Assembly: GCA_964584415.1 (NCBI GenBank)
Contig: CAZOZX010000012.1
Span: forward strand, 1 to 32,959
DNA: 32,959 nt
Direction of reading: 5' to 3'
Origin: PHAA01 sp964584415
GTDB lineage: Bacteria > Bacillota > Syntrophomonadia > Syntrophomonadales > Syntrophomonadaceae
Below, piece after piece: positions 15,901-24,411 of the stretch. A program made the position numbers and the translations under genes. The first letter of the stretch is position 1, and every line of letters starts with the position of its first letter. Below the pieces are notes generated by a model that was given only the letters and a program-made list of their open reading frames with translations, had not been told where the DNA came from and ran no database searches.

Positions 15901-17262
15901 ATGGGTAAAAATATTACTAGATATGTGTGCGCTGAATGTGGTTATGTGTCACTAAAATGGCTGGGCAGGTGTCCGGGATGTGGTAAATGGAACAGCCTGG
16001 TAGAGGAAAGCGTGCCCAGCCGCCAGCCTGGTATAGCCACAGATAAGCGCAATTCAAGTCCAATAGCTCTTACTGATATCCCCCAGACTCCCATGTTTAG
16101 ACTAGCAAGTGGAATGGGGGAATTGGATCGGGTATTGGGAGGAGGAATAGTCCCTGGCTCGATTGTTTTACTGGGAGGTGATCCCGGCATCGGCAAATCG
16201 ACGCTACTCCTCCAGGTAGCTGATTTCATTGCCCGATCTGGCAATAAGGTGCTTTATCTATCCGGGGAAGAATCAGCCAGTCAGATTCGACTTAGATCAA
16301 ACCGGTTAGGGATAGATAATTCGGCGATTTATTTTCTGAATGACCAAAACATCGATCTGCTTGGCAGTTATCTGCAGGAGCTGAATCCTGAGCTTGTTAT
16401 TATAGACTCTATTCAGACCGTATATTGTGAGAATCTGTCCTCTATCCCCGGCAGTGTTTCGCAATTAAGGGAATGTACCGCCAAAATAACCGATATAGCC
16501 AAGAAAAGCGATCGAGTATTCTTCCTGGTCGGACATGTAACCAAGGATGGTGCTCTAGCCGGGCCCAAAGTGCTAGAGCATATGGTTGACGTAGTGATCT
16601 ATTTTGAGGGGGAAAAACATTTTCCCTTCAGGTTGTTACGGGGGGTTAAGAACCGCTTTGGTTCTACCGATGAGATAGGGCTATTAGAAATGAGCAGCCT
16701 GGGTTTAAAGGAAGTACCAGATCCATCAACTGTTTTCTTAAGCTGTAAGGATCCCAGCGTATCCGGCAGTGCAGTGGTAGCCAGCTTTGAGGGCAGTCGT
16801 CCTTTACTGATCGAGATACAAGCTCTGGTGGTGGCCAGTAATCCTGGCTATGCCCGGCGAATGGCTTCAGGAATTGATCAAAACCGATTGGCTTTGATAA
16901 TCGCCGTACTGGAGAAAAGGAGAGGAATTAATCTCTCTGCCTATGATGTTTATGTGAAAGTCACCGGAGGTGTATTTCTGCGAGATCCATGCATAGATTT
17001 AGGAATAGCTGCCGCTATCCTCTCCAGTTACCGGGAACGGCCTCTTCCTCTGGATATAGTATATCTGGGCGAGTTGGCTCTGTCCGGGGAAATCAGACCG
17101 GTGCCATTCCTGGATGCCCGCTTAAAAGAGATAGAAAAGATGGGCTATCGGGGTGTCGTGGTACCATCCGGAGTAAAACTCAATGAACCCAAATCCCAAC
17201 AGCTGGTGGTCCAAGAAGTGAGGAACATGGATGACTTTATAGAAATGGTTATGGAGGGGTAG
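15901..17262 (+). CDS. radA: DNA repair protein RadA (Sms)
   Basis: This RecA-like, DnaB-type helicase promotes branch migration in recombination. It has 453 residues: a zinc finger C10/C13 and C24/C27, Walker A GGDPGIGKS (92-100), the RadA-specific KNRFG motif (250-254), and a C-terminal Lon-protease-like fold without an intact catalytic dyad that I can confirm. The ribosome site is GAGGGA. It follows clpC and overlaps disA by one base. In Bacillus, RadA binds DisA and dampens c-di-AMP synthesis, which fits the coupled arrangement. Confidence 0.96.
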   Translation: MGKNITRYVCAECGYVSLKWLGRCPGCGKWNSLVEESVPSRQPGIATDKRNSSPIALTDIPQTPMFRLASGMGELDRVLGGGIVPGSIVLLGGDPGIGKSTLLLQVADFIARSGNKVLYLSGEESASQIRLRSNRLGIDNSAIYFLNDQNIDLLGSYLQELNPELVIIDSIQTVYCENLSSIPGSVSQLRECTAKITDIAKKSDRVFFLVGHVTKDGALAGPKVLEHMVDVVIYFEGEKHFPFRLLRGVKNRFGSTDEIGLLEMSSLGLKEVPDPSTVFLSCKDPSVSGSAVVASFEGSRPLLIEIQALVVASNPGYARRMASGIDQNRLALIIAVLEKRRGINLSAYDVYVKVTGGVFLRDPCIDLGIAAAILSSYRERPLPLDIVYLGELALSGEIRPVPFLDARLKEIEKMGYRGVVVPSGVKLNEPKSQQLVVQEVRNMDDFIEMVMEG

Positions 17263-18338
17263 TGGTGGTAGAAGACATTTTCCGCTTGAAGTTCCGCAAG
17301 TCGCTGCAGATGTTGGCTCCAGGGACCGATTTCCGCCTGGGAATTGAAAATGTAATTCAGGCTAGGACCGGTGGGCTGATTGTAGTTGGAGACTCACAGG
17401 AAGTCATGAATCTGGTCACGGGTGGTTTTCATATTGATTGTGAATTCACTCCCGCTCGGCTCTATGAACTGGCCAAGATGGATGGCGCTATTATTACCAA
17501 CCACGATGCCTCCAGAATTCTCATTGTAAATGCCCAATTAGATCCAAATCCCGCGCTGCCATCAAAGGAAACCGGGATTCGGCATCGAACTGCAGAACGG
17601 GTGGCGCTTCAGACCGGCGAATTGGTGGTAGCTATTTCCCAGCGTCGTGCAGTGGTAACCCTTTTCCAAGGCAATTCCAGCTTCCGTTTGCGGGATATAG
17701 CGTCACTTTTAGTAATGGCTAATCAGGCCTTACAGACCCTGGAGAAATACCGCAATGTCTTAAATCGTGATTTACAGCACTTGGGTGGATTAGAATTTGA
17801 AGAACTGGTTACGGTCGGTGAAGTCTGCAACGTGCTCAATCGGAGCATCAAGGTATTGAATATTGCTGCCGAAATTGAGAACTACATAAGTGAATTGGGT
17901 ACCGAGGGGCGCTTGGTAAAGATGCAGTTGGAGGAGATGGTGGCCAACGTTCAGGAGGAGGCTACATTGATCATCAAAGATTATTGTAATATAAGAGAAA
18001 AATCCCCCGCCGAGATATTAAATGGTGTCCGACGGGCTTATGAGGATGAGATCTCCGACTCCGTGTTCCTGATGAGGAGTTTGGCTCTGGGAACAACCAG
18101 CAGTCATCTTGAACAACAGATTACTCCCCGCGGGTACCGTATGCTCAATAAAATCCCCCGTATACCGCCGGCCATCATTGAAAATTTGGTTGATCGTTTT
18201 AAGCTTTTCAATCGTATTCTGCGGGCAACTATTGAGGACCTGGATGAGGTTGAAGGAATTGGCGAGGTAAGGGCACGATCAATTAAGAATGGATTGATGA
18301 GAATGCGCGAGCAGTTCTTATTAGAGTATATGGTTTGA
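17262..18338 (+). CDS. disA: DNA integrity scanning diadenylate cyclase DisA
   Basis: DisA makes c-di-AMP from two ATP and pauses at branched DNA. It has 358 residues. The DAC domain has the DGA motif (74-76, before ITNHDASRIL) and the RHR motif (107-109, GIRHRTAERVA), both needed for catalysis. A helical spine follows, then a C-terminal helix-hairpin-helix DNA-binding domain (DEVEGIGEVRARSIKNGL). The start is GTG 17262, sharing a base with the radA stop and preceded by GGAGGGG. The ring-forming octamer is known for the family. It ends 30 nt before a strong terminator. Confidence 0.96.
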   Translation: MVVEDIFRLKFRKSLQMLAPGTDFRLGIENVIQARTGGLIVVGDSQEVMNLVTGGFHIDCEFTPARLYELAKMDGAIITNHDASRILIVNAQLDPNPALPSKETGIRHRTAERVALQTGELVVAISQRRAVVTLFQGNSSFRLRDIASLLVMANQALQTLEKYRNVLNRDLQHLGGLEFEELVTVGEVCNVLNRSIKVLNIAAEIENYISELGTEGRLVKMQLEEMVANVQEEATLIIKDYCNIREKSPAEILNGVRRAYEDEISDSVFLMRSLALGTTSSHLEQQITPRGYRMLNKIPRIPPAIIENLVDRFKLFNRILRATIEDLDEVEGIGEVRARSIKNGLMRMREQFLLEYMV

Positions 18339-18366
18339 TAATTATGGAAGATTCCCGAAAAAGTCA

Positions 18367-18395
18367 AAAAACCGCCCCAAGGGGGGCGGTTTTGG
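18367..18395. terminator. Bidirectional terminator between disA and convergent gene
   Basis: Stem AAAACCGCCCC/GGGGCGGTTTT (18368-18378 with 18383-18393) with an AAGG loop. T-runs occur on both strands, so it can stop disA from the left and the - strand gene from the right. Confidence 0.9.
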
Positions 18396-18412
18396 TATTT
18401 AATTTAAGAGGA

Positions 18413-18811
18413 TTATGTCATATTAAAGTAACCCAAGGCGAGGGCTTTCTTGTGTTCTTTTATAAAAACGTCGTACAGATTGATATCCAGGATATTACAT
18501 AAGGCCGCAGTATAGAATAGCATTTTGCCCAATTCGGTCATTACAACTTCATTACAACGGGGACATAAATCGCCTCTCAGGTGACTGTCCAAGCAGGCCT
18601 TAAGCTCAGCTACTGACTCAAGGTGCTCAGGGATTTCGGCCTTTTGTGCTTGAATAGTTACACATCCACAATCGGTAACGGCCTTGATAACTGATCGATT
18701 TACCCGGCTGGATGATTCGGATAGCTTACTGAGGACATCTATCAAACTGTGGTGTCTTATAAGGAGGTCTCCGACTGTATTCTGAAACTCATCACAAATC
18801 AAATCCTTCAT
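18413..18811 (-). CDS. Conserved clostridial cysteine-containing protein
   Basis: This encodes 132 residues from the - strand ATG at 18811 (MKDLICDEFQ). A GTG at 18838 would add nine residues of unlikely character. The protein is all-helical in appearance. It has a CGC pair after VTD, then CPRC, and a C-terminal stretch ELGKMLFYTAALCNILDINL that echoes the MazG-like nucleotide pyrophosphohydrolase helix pattern. I recall close relatives in Clostridia, in places labelled DUF1573, but am unsure of the label. The function is unknown. It could bind metal through its cysteines. It has its own consensus sigma-A promoter and shares a terminator with disA, so it is expressed vegetatively and on its own. 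Confidence 0.8.
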   Translation of the reverse strand: MKDLICDEFQNTVGDLLIRHHSLIDVLSKLSESSSRVNRSVIKAVTDCGCVTIQAQKAEIPEHLESVAELKACLDSHLRGDLCPRCNEVVMTELGKMLFYTAALCNILDINLYDVFIKEHKKALALGYFNMT

Positions 18812-18857
18812 AAATTGCCTTATTCCCCCCGTCTCCACGCCATTTTCACTAAAAATA

Positions 18858-18887
18858 ATTATAGTCGTTGCCAGAAGGCGTTGTCAA
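18858..18887 (-). promoter_or_regulatory. Consensus sigma-A promoter, - strand
   Basis: On the - strand TTGACA (18887-18882), 18 bp, TATAAT (18863-18858): both hexamers match perfectly. It drives the 132-residue gene that starts at 18811, with a leader of about 40 nt. Confidence 0.88.
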
Positions 18888-19036
18888 TTCTGCCCGCCAA
18901 AACTTTACTAACATAATCTCCAATTTTCCGGCAACTCCCAACAGAGTTAAATGCGCCGCCCGATATCAAAATTTTAAGCAATTTGTATAATAATTACTCT
19001 TTCCTAGAATGCTATTATCAGGAGGTGATTTATGTA

Positions 19037-20152
19037 ATGAAAAATAAATTTATTTCATCGCAATTTTTACTGGTTGGAATCTTAATAGGTTTATGGGGAA
19101 GCTATTCATTAGGAATTTATTGGGGATTAAATGCTACCTGGCGAATTGTGGCCGGTATATTGCTCTGCGTGGTATTTTATGCAATGGGGAAAATATTCTT
19201 GGACATTTTAAGCAGAGGAATTATAATTCTCAATCGATGGCTTGACAATACTTCTATTGAGGTTTTACTATGCGGTAGTGCAGGATTGATTGCCGGTGCT
19301 CTGCTAGGACTTTTGAGCAGTTATCCTCTGTCAGTAATGAGAGGGGCAGGAAATTATTTGACCCTGATTAGTTTTGCCTTGTGCGGATATCTAGGTATGA
19401 AAATCGGCAGCCGCAGAGCTATGGATGTGTGGAAACTCCTCCCCAGCCGATTGACCGAGGCTAAACCTATGAGCGAAGTGAGTAGCGATTTTAATAAAGT
19501 TCTAGATACCAGTTCCATCATTGATGGCCGCATCTATGACGTATGTCAGAGCAAGTTTTTAGAGGGGACTTTAATGGTGCCGGTTTTTGTCATAGAGGAA
19601 CTACAGCACATAGCTGATTCTTCTGATAATCTGCGCCGAAGTAAGGGAAGACGGGGCCTTGATCTGCTTTCCAAGATGCAAAAAGAACCGTCTATAAACA
19701 TAAAAATCATAGACAATGATGTTTCGGAGGAAAAGGAAGTTGATATGAAGCTGGTGCGGTTATGTAAAAAGATGAAAGCCAGTATAATAACAAACGACTA
19801 TAATTTGAACAAAGTAGCTGAGCTACACGGAATCAAGGTTCTGAATATCAATGAACTTACCAACGCGGTAAAGGTAGTTGTTTATCCGGGGGAAACCATG
19901 TATATTAATATATTAAAAGAAGGCAAGGAGCCCGGGCAAGGGGTAGGCTATCTGGAAGACGGAACCATGGTAGTTGTAGAGGATGCGCAGGCAGAGATAG
20001 GTCAAACCTTGGAAGTTGTAGTTACCAGCGTTTTTCAGACTGCAGCTGGGCGTATGATATTCAGCCGCAAAATCAGGGAAGATCGTAATCTCGGGATTTT
20101 TAAGGCCAATTTGCCGGGGGAAACAGTTCAAGAGGTGAATGTATATGGTTGA
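19037..20152 (+). CDS. PIN/TRAM-domain membrane protein (YacL type)
   Basis: This encodes 371 residues from ATG 19037, eight bases after GGAGGTGA; an upstream in-frame start precedes that site. Four N-terminal membrane helices cover about residues 8-115. A PIN nuclease-like domain follows with acidic residues in VLDTSSIIDGRIYD, VIEELQ and IITNDYNLNKVA. The C-terminus is a TRAM RNA-binding domain (about residues 285-350, including GYLEDGTMVVVEDA). The arrangement is that of B. subtilis YacL, a putative membrane-tethered RNase of unknown target. Its position between disA and ispD is conserved in Firmicutes. The last 8 nt overlap ispD. Confidence 0.9.
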   Translation: MKNKFISSQFLLVGILIGLWGSYSLGIYWGLNATWRIVAGILLCVVFYAMGKIFLDILSRGIIILNRWLDNTSIEVLLCGSAGLIAGALLGLLSSYPLSVMRGAGNYLTLISFALCGYLGMKIGSRRAMDVWKLLPSRLTEAKPMSEVSSDFNKVLDTSSIIDGRIYDVCQSKFLEGTLMVPVFVIEELQHIADSSDNLRRSKGRRGLDLLSKMQKEPSINIKIIDNDVSEEKEVDMKLVRLCKKMKASIITNDYNLNKVAELHGIKVLNINELTNAVKVVVYPGETMYINILKEGKEPGQGVGYLEDGTMVVVEDAQAEIGQTLEVVVTSVFQTAAGRMIFSRKIREDRNLGIFKANLPGETVQEVNVYG

Positions 20153-20834
20153 CAACCTCCGGGTTGTTATAGCGGCGGCTGGAAAAGGCAGCCGTATGCA
20201 GAGTAGTACCAATAAACAATATATGCTGCTTAACGGCAGACCGGTATTATCGTATTCTCTCGATTTTTTCGAGAAACATCCACTGGTAAAAGACATTGTG
20301 GTGGTTTGCGCCCCGGAAGACATAGAATATTGCCAGCAGGAAATAATCAAACAGTATAAATACAAAAAGGTGACTGCAGTAGTCCCAGGAGGACAGGAGA
20401 GGCAAGACTCTGTATGGGCAGGATTACAGCAATTAGCCCCGGACACCGAACTGGTGGCTGTGCACGACGGAGCACGGCCGCTTTTATCTGTGGAAGTGTT
20501 AAGTCGGCTGTTGACCGAAGCGAAAGAATGGGGAGCGGCTATACCGGGTACTCCCAGCAAGGATACGGTAAAATTAGGAGACCGGGATTGTTTTGTCCGC
20601 CAGACTTTAGATCGTAACGCGGTTTACGCCATTCAGACACCTCAAGTTTTCAATTACCATGAGTTGCTGACGGCGTACAGTGAGGCTAGAGAAGAGGGAT
20701 TTGCCGGTACTGATGATGCCTCGCTTTTCGAACGATATATTGGCCGGGTTAAAATTGTACCAGGGGATTATAACAATATCAAAATAACCACCCCGGGCGA
20801 TATGCTTGTAGCTGCAGCACTGTTGAAGGGTTAA
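20145..20834 (+). CDS. ispD: 2-C-methyl-D-erythritol 4-phosphate cytidylyltransferase
   Basis: IspD activates MEP with CTP to CDP-ME in the non-mevalonate isoprenoid pathway. It has 229 residues. The nucleotide loop is AAAGKGSRM with the downstream KQY, and further motifs are VHDGARPLLS, PSKDTVK and QTPQVF. The C-terminal TDDASLFE carries acidic ligands. The start ATG 20145 follows AGAGGTG, and the gene overlaps the YacL-type gene. IspF follows 35 nt later, so the two MEP enzymes are made together, as expected for an organism without the mevalonate pathway. Confidence 0.96.
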   Translation: MVDNLRVVIAAAGKGSRMQSSTNKQYMLLNGRPVLSYSLDFFEKHPLVKDIVVVCAPEDIEYCQQEIIKQYKYKKVTAVVPGGQERQDSVWAGLQQLAPDTELVAVHDGARPLLSVEVLSRLLTEAKEWGAAIPGTPSKDTVKLGDRDCFVRQTLDRNAVYAIQTPQVFNYHELLTAYSEAREEGFAGTDDASLFERYIGRVKIVPGDYNNIKITTPGDMLVAAALLKG

Positions 20835-20869
20835 CAATAGAGGAACTGGTCTAGGGAAGGTGAGTTGAA

Positions 20870-21346
20870 TTGCGGGTTGGCACCGGGTATGATGTCCATC
20901 GTCTCACGCAGGGACGAAGATTGATGCTGGGGGGAGTGGAAATTCCCTTTGAAAAGGGATTGCTTGGGCACTCCGATGCCGACGTTCTGTTACATGCTAT
21001 TTGTGATGCCCTGTTAGGGGCAGCTGCCCTTGGTGACATCGGGGCTCATTTTCCGGACAAATCAGATGAATTCAAGAACATCGATAGCTGTCTGCTGCTT
21101 GCCCGAGTGAGTCAATTAGTCGAACAAAAAGGCTGGGCGGTTGTGAATATCGACAGTACTATTATTGCTCAAAGGCCTAAACTTGCACCCTACATTAAGA
21201 CCATGCGGGCCAAGATCGCGCAAACACTTAAAATAACCCTGGAGCAGGTGAGCGTAAAAGCTACCACAACGGAGGGTTTAGGATATACAGGCCGAGAGGA
21301 AGGGATTGCTGCTCAAGCGGTGGTTCTGATCAAAAATTTGGCATAG
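20870..21346 (+). CDS. ispF: 2-C-methyl-D-erythritol 2,4-cyclodiphosphate synthase
   Basis: IspF cyclises CDP-ME-2-phosphate, releasing CMP, in the MEP pathway. It has 158 residues, the normal length. Metal ligands are in GTGYDVH and GHSDADVLLH. The C-terminal signature is ATTTEGLGYTGREEGIAAQA. The start is TTG 20870 after GGGAAGGTGAG, because MRVGTGYDVH is the standard N-terminus and no ATG is in range. The trimeric enzyme shares its operon with ispD. Confidence 0.96.
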   Translation: MRVGTGYDVHRLTQGRRLMLGGVEIPFEKGLLGHSDADVLLHAICDALLGAAALGDIGAHFPDKSDEFKNIDSCLLLARVSQLVEQKGWAVVNIDSTIIAQRPKLAPYIKTMRAKIAQTLKITLEQVSVKATTTEGLGYTGREEGIAAQAVVLIKNLA

Positions 21347-21378
21347 CCATACTGGTATCTCTGATTGGGGAACTCTAG

Positions 21379-21400
21379 TCAGGGCTTTTTTGTGCCCTGA
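21379..21400 (+). terminator. Hairpin after ispF, possible weak terminator
   Basis: A 7-bp stem TCAGGGC/GCCCTGA (21379-21385 with 21394-21400) has its T-run in the loop, not after the stem. It may slow polymerase only, or be a processing signal. The following 200 bases up to 21600 hold no other feature that I can support. Confidence 0.35.
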
Positions 21401-21600
21401 TAGTGTTGAAGGCGTTACTGCATTTATGGTTAGGTGACAAAATCAGTTGCTGGCAAGTCTATAAACAGAATTACTGACCAGCCCGTAAAGCTATGGGTCA
21501 AAGGAATAATCTGATCTGGCTTTACCAAAGATATAAGTCAGAACTGGCAGGTAGAATAGACCTTTCGGCTTCTGAATTATTATCATTGGAGGGAAAAGCA

Positions 21601-22614
21601 TTGAGGATAGCCCTTTTATCTCCGATCGCATGGAGAACTCCTCCGCGCCACTACGGTCCATGGGAAACCATCGTTTCACTGTTATCCGAAGAAATGGTCA
21701 GCCGGGGATTGGAGGTTACTCTTTTCGCTACCGGGGATTCTGTCACCTCAGCCCGGTTGGATGCCATATGCCCGGAGCCGTATGAAGAAAATCCGGAAAT
21801 AGACCCAAAAGTGTGGGAGTGTCTGCACATCGCTCATTTGTTTGAGCAGGCCAATCGTTTTGATATCATCCATAATAACTATGACTTTCTCCCTCTTTCC
21901 TACACCGGTTTGGTAAAGACTCCAGTTGTCACTACTATTCACGGATTTTCCAGCCCCAAGATTCTTCCGGTTTATCAACATTATAATCAGGACAATTTCT
22001 ATGTTTCTATCAGCATGGCTGACCGCAGCCCCCAACTTAACTATTACGCTAATGTTTATCATGGCATTGATCTCGATTTGTTTAGTTTTGTTGACCAGCC
22101 AGGTGATTATCTTCTTTATTTTGGGCGTGTCCATCCGGATAAAGGTACTTATGATGCTATTCAGATTGCATTCAGGTCGGGAATCAAGCTGATCATAGCC
22201 GGTATCATACAGGATGATGATTACTACCAATCTTGTGTTGCTCCCTATATCGACAATAACAATATTATTTATGCAGGATCAGTGGGACCCGAACAAAGGA
22301 ATATTCTTCTGAAAGGAGCATTGGCCCTGCTGCATCCCATATATTTCGATGAACCATTTGGCTTGAGTGTTGTGGAAGCAATGGCTTGCGGGACACCCGC
22401 AATCGCATATAACCGCGGATCTATGCCCGAAATAATTAAAGATGGGGAAACCGGATTCTTGGTAGCGAATGTTGAGGAGGCAGTTGAGAGCATCCGCCAT
22501 ATATCAGCCTTGAACCGAAGTAAATGCCGCCGGTGGGTTGAAGAAAAGTTCAGTAGGAGACGCATGGTAGATGATTACCTGGACGTGTACCAGAGTATTG
22601 TCAGCAAAAATTGA
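21601..22614 (+). CDS. GT4-family glycosyltransferase
   Basis: This 337-residue retaining GT-B glycosyltransferase transfers a sugar from a nucleotide donor to an unknown acceptor. The donor-binding half has the family signature DEPFGLSVVEAMACGTPAIA, with GSMPEIIKDGETGFLV after it. The N-terminus RIALLSPIAWRTPPRHYGPW is the acceptor side. TTG 21601 is preferred: GGAGGG is 7 nt upstream and the protein then begins MRIALLSP, as family members do. An in-frame ATG at 21493 would add 36 non-conserved residues without a ribosome site. It sits between ispF and gltX, which usually adjoin, so it looks inserted into a conserved cluster. Sugar and acceptor are unknown. Confidence 0.88.
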   Translation: MRIALLSPIAWRTPPRHYGPWETIVSLLSEEMVSRGLEVTLFATGDSVTSARLDAICPEPYEENPEIDPKVWECLHIAHLFEQANRFDIIHNNYDFLPLSYTGLVKTPVVTTIHGFSSPKILPVYQHYNQDNFYVSISMADRSPQLNYYANVYHGIDLDLFSFVDQPGDYLLYFGRVHPDKGTYDAIQIAFRSGIKLIIAGIIQDDDYYQSCVAPYIDNNNIIYAGSVGPEQRNILLKGALALLHPIYFDEPFGLSVVEAMACGTPAIAYNRGSMPEIIKDGETGFLVANVEEAVESIRHISALNRSKCRRWVEEKFSRRRMVDDYLDVYQSIVSKN

Positions 22615-22642
22615 TTACAGAGGTAACCGGAGGTATGGGCGG

Positions 22643-22672
22643 TTGCTGAGAATTTTGCATTAATGTTATAAT
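22643..22672 (+). promoter_or_regulatory. Sigma-A promoter of gltX
   Basis: TTGCTG (22643-22648), 18 bp, TATAAT (22667-22672) preceded by TGT, an extended -10. The leader to the gltX start is about 23 nt, too short for any riboswitch. Confidence 0.65.
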
Positions 22673-22701
22673 GACCCAGAATAAAGGGAGGTAATATTTT
22701 G

Positions 22702-24150
22702 ATGAAGGAATGCAAAGTAAGATTCGCCCCCAGTCCAACTGGCCCTTTACATATTGGCGGAGCCCGCTCAGCATTATTCAATTATTTGTTTGCAGCTCAC
22801 CAGAGCGGTCAATTTGTGGTGCGAATTGAGGACACAGATTTAGATAGATCCCGGCGCGAATACGAAGATGAGATAATTGAATCGCTCCAATGGCTGGGGA
22901 TCAGCTGGACTGAGGGAATCCACCAGGGTGGCGAAAATGGCCCTTATCGTCAGACCGAACGGCTCCATATTTATCAAGCATATGTCCAGAGGCTTCTCGA
23001 TCAAGGGGATGCATATTATTGTTTCTGTTCCCCTGAAGAGCTGGAGGAGGAAAGACAAACGCAACTGCACAGCGGGCAGATGCAGCGCTATTCAGGTAAA
23101 TGCAGCAGTTTGAGCGACCATGAAATTAAGGATCGTTTGGAGTCAGGTTTGAAGCCCAGTATTCGTTTTCGGGTTCCACCCCACCAGATTTATGTGGTTA
23201 ACGACCTGGTTAGAGGCAGCATCAGTTTCGAAAGTGATAACAGCGGAGATTTTATTATTCTAAAGTCCGATGGTATTCCGGTATATAATTTTGCCGTGGT
23301 GATCGATGATGTTTTAATGGGGATTACACATGTAATCCGGGCTGAAGAACATCTTTCCAATACGCCCCGGCAGCTAATGCTTTACGATGCCTTAAATCTT
23401 GCTCGGCCCGAATTTGCTCACATCTCGTTAATTTTGGGCAGTGATCGGCAAAAAATGAGTAAACGGCACGGGGCCACATCATTGGTGCAATACCGGGAAA
23501 TGGGCTATCTGCCGGAGGCGATGTTCAATTTCTTAGCTTTATTAGGTTGGTCACCGGAAGGGGAGCAGGAAATCCTGAATACGGACGAACTGATAGACGC
23601 TTTTAGCTTGGAGAGAGTAGCCAAAAGTCCAGCTGTTTTTGATATGGATAAACTAAACTGGATGAATCAGCAGTATCTTAAAATGAAAACCACTACAGAA
23701 TTGGGGGCAATGCTGAAGCCTTATTTAATTGTCTCCCAATGGGCGGATCAGGTTAGCAACTTGGATCCATATCGCTATGAAATGTTGGTGGAAGCCATTC
23801 GTGATCATCTGGTTTGTTTGTCCGATGTAATAGCTCTGGCGGAAATTTTCTTCGCCCCGGTTAAACAGGAGGAAGGGGCTTTGCAGGCATTGTCTGCGGA
23901 GGGAACCCGGCAGGTGTTAGAAATGTTCCGGGCGGAAATGCCGGATTTTGCTGAACCAGCGGCAGCCAAGACATTTATTAAGAGCGTGGTGAAGAGGCTC
24001 GCTGTGAAAGCCAAAGATGTATACATGCCACTGCGCAGTGCTTTAACTGGACAGACTCATGGACCGGAACTACCTTATCTGATTATGATCTTAGGGCATG
24101 AGGAGTGTATCCGCCGGATAGACCAGGCAATCTCCCAACTTGGCTTGTAA
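22702..24150 (+). CDS. gltX: Glutamyl-tRNA synthetase GltX
   Basis: This class I aminoacyl-tRNA synthetase charges tRNA-Glu and, in organisms lacking GlnRS, often tRNA-Gln as well. It has 482 residues. The HIGH motif is HIGGARSALF near the N-terminus and the KMSKS motif is KMSKRHG. A zinc-type CFC with a later Cys (GKC) lies in the connecting region. The C-terminal helical anticodon-binding domain is ordinary. ATG 22702 is used; the TTG just before it (22699) is equally spaced from AAAGGGAGG. A clear downstream terminator is lacking unless the hairpin at 24381-24411 serves. Confidence 0.95.
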   Translation: MKECKVRFAPSPTGPLHIGGARSALFNYLFAAHQSGQFVVRIEDTDLDRSRREYEDEIIESLQWLGISWTEGIHQGGENGPYRQTERLHIYQAYVQRLLDQGDAYYCFCSPEELEEERQTQLHSGQMQRYSGKCSSLSDHEIKDRLESGLKPSIRFRVPPHQIYVVNDLVRGSISFESDNSGDFIILKSDGIPVYNFAVVIDDVLMGITHVIRAEEHLSNTPRQLMLYDALNLARPEFAHISLILGSDRQKMSKRHGATSLVQYREMGYLPEAMFNFLALLGWSPEGEQEILNTDELIDAFSLERVAKSPAVFDMDKLNWMNQQYLKMKTTTELGAMLKPYLIVSQWADQVSNLDPYRYEMLVEAIRDHLVCLSDVIALAEIFFAPVKQEEGALQALSAEGTRQVLEMFRAEMPDFAEPAAAKTFIKSVVKRLAVKAKDVYMPLRSALTGQTHGPELPYLIMILGHEECIRRIDQAISQLGL

Positions 24151-24380
24151 AATGTTTTAGAAAGCAAAACAGTCTACCTGTTTATAAGACCAATTAATAC
24201 CTGCAGTCAGATATTTATTACCTTGGATTTTTACTTAACCTTGATATTTTTGTTAATGTTGTTGGTTGTCAGCGGGGATAAATCAGGATAGACTATACCT
24301 ATATGAGGCCAAAAAATAGGAGCTTAGGCTCATAAGTTTATAATAATGACAATAAATTGATTCGCAAGGGTAAGCAGCAT

Positions 24381-24411
24381 AAGGGGTAGTCGGGTGGGAC
24401 TATCCCTTTTT
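24381..24411 (+). terminator. Hairpin with T-run over the antiporter start
   Basis: An 11-bp stem with one G-T pair (24381-24391 with 24398-24408) and a 6-nt loop is followed by TTTTT. It reads as an intrinsic terminator, perhaps for gltX. It also hides the only ribosome site (GGGG) and places the annotated GTG start codon (24394) in its loop. It could be a translation-blocking or attenuating element of the antiporter mRNA. Nothing in the 24151-24380 gap matches a riboswitch class that I know. Confidence 0.55.

Noticed and set aside
21495..21501. GGTCAAA heptad that could be a CtsR half-site
   Set aside because: Only one heptad is present, without a second copy at NAN spacing and without a promoter beside it.
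21493..21600. N-terminal extension of the GT4 glycosyltransferase
   Set aside because: It has no ribosome site, and the family N-terminus starts at 21601 behind a good GGAGGG.
24151..24393. Riboswitch, possibly c-di-AMP (ydaO type), before the antiporter gene
   Set aside because: None of the conserved blocks of that class (or of others I know) are visible. Only a terminator-like hairpin is supported.
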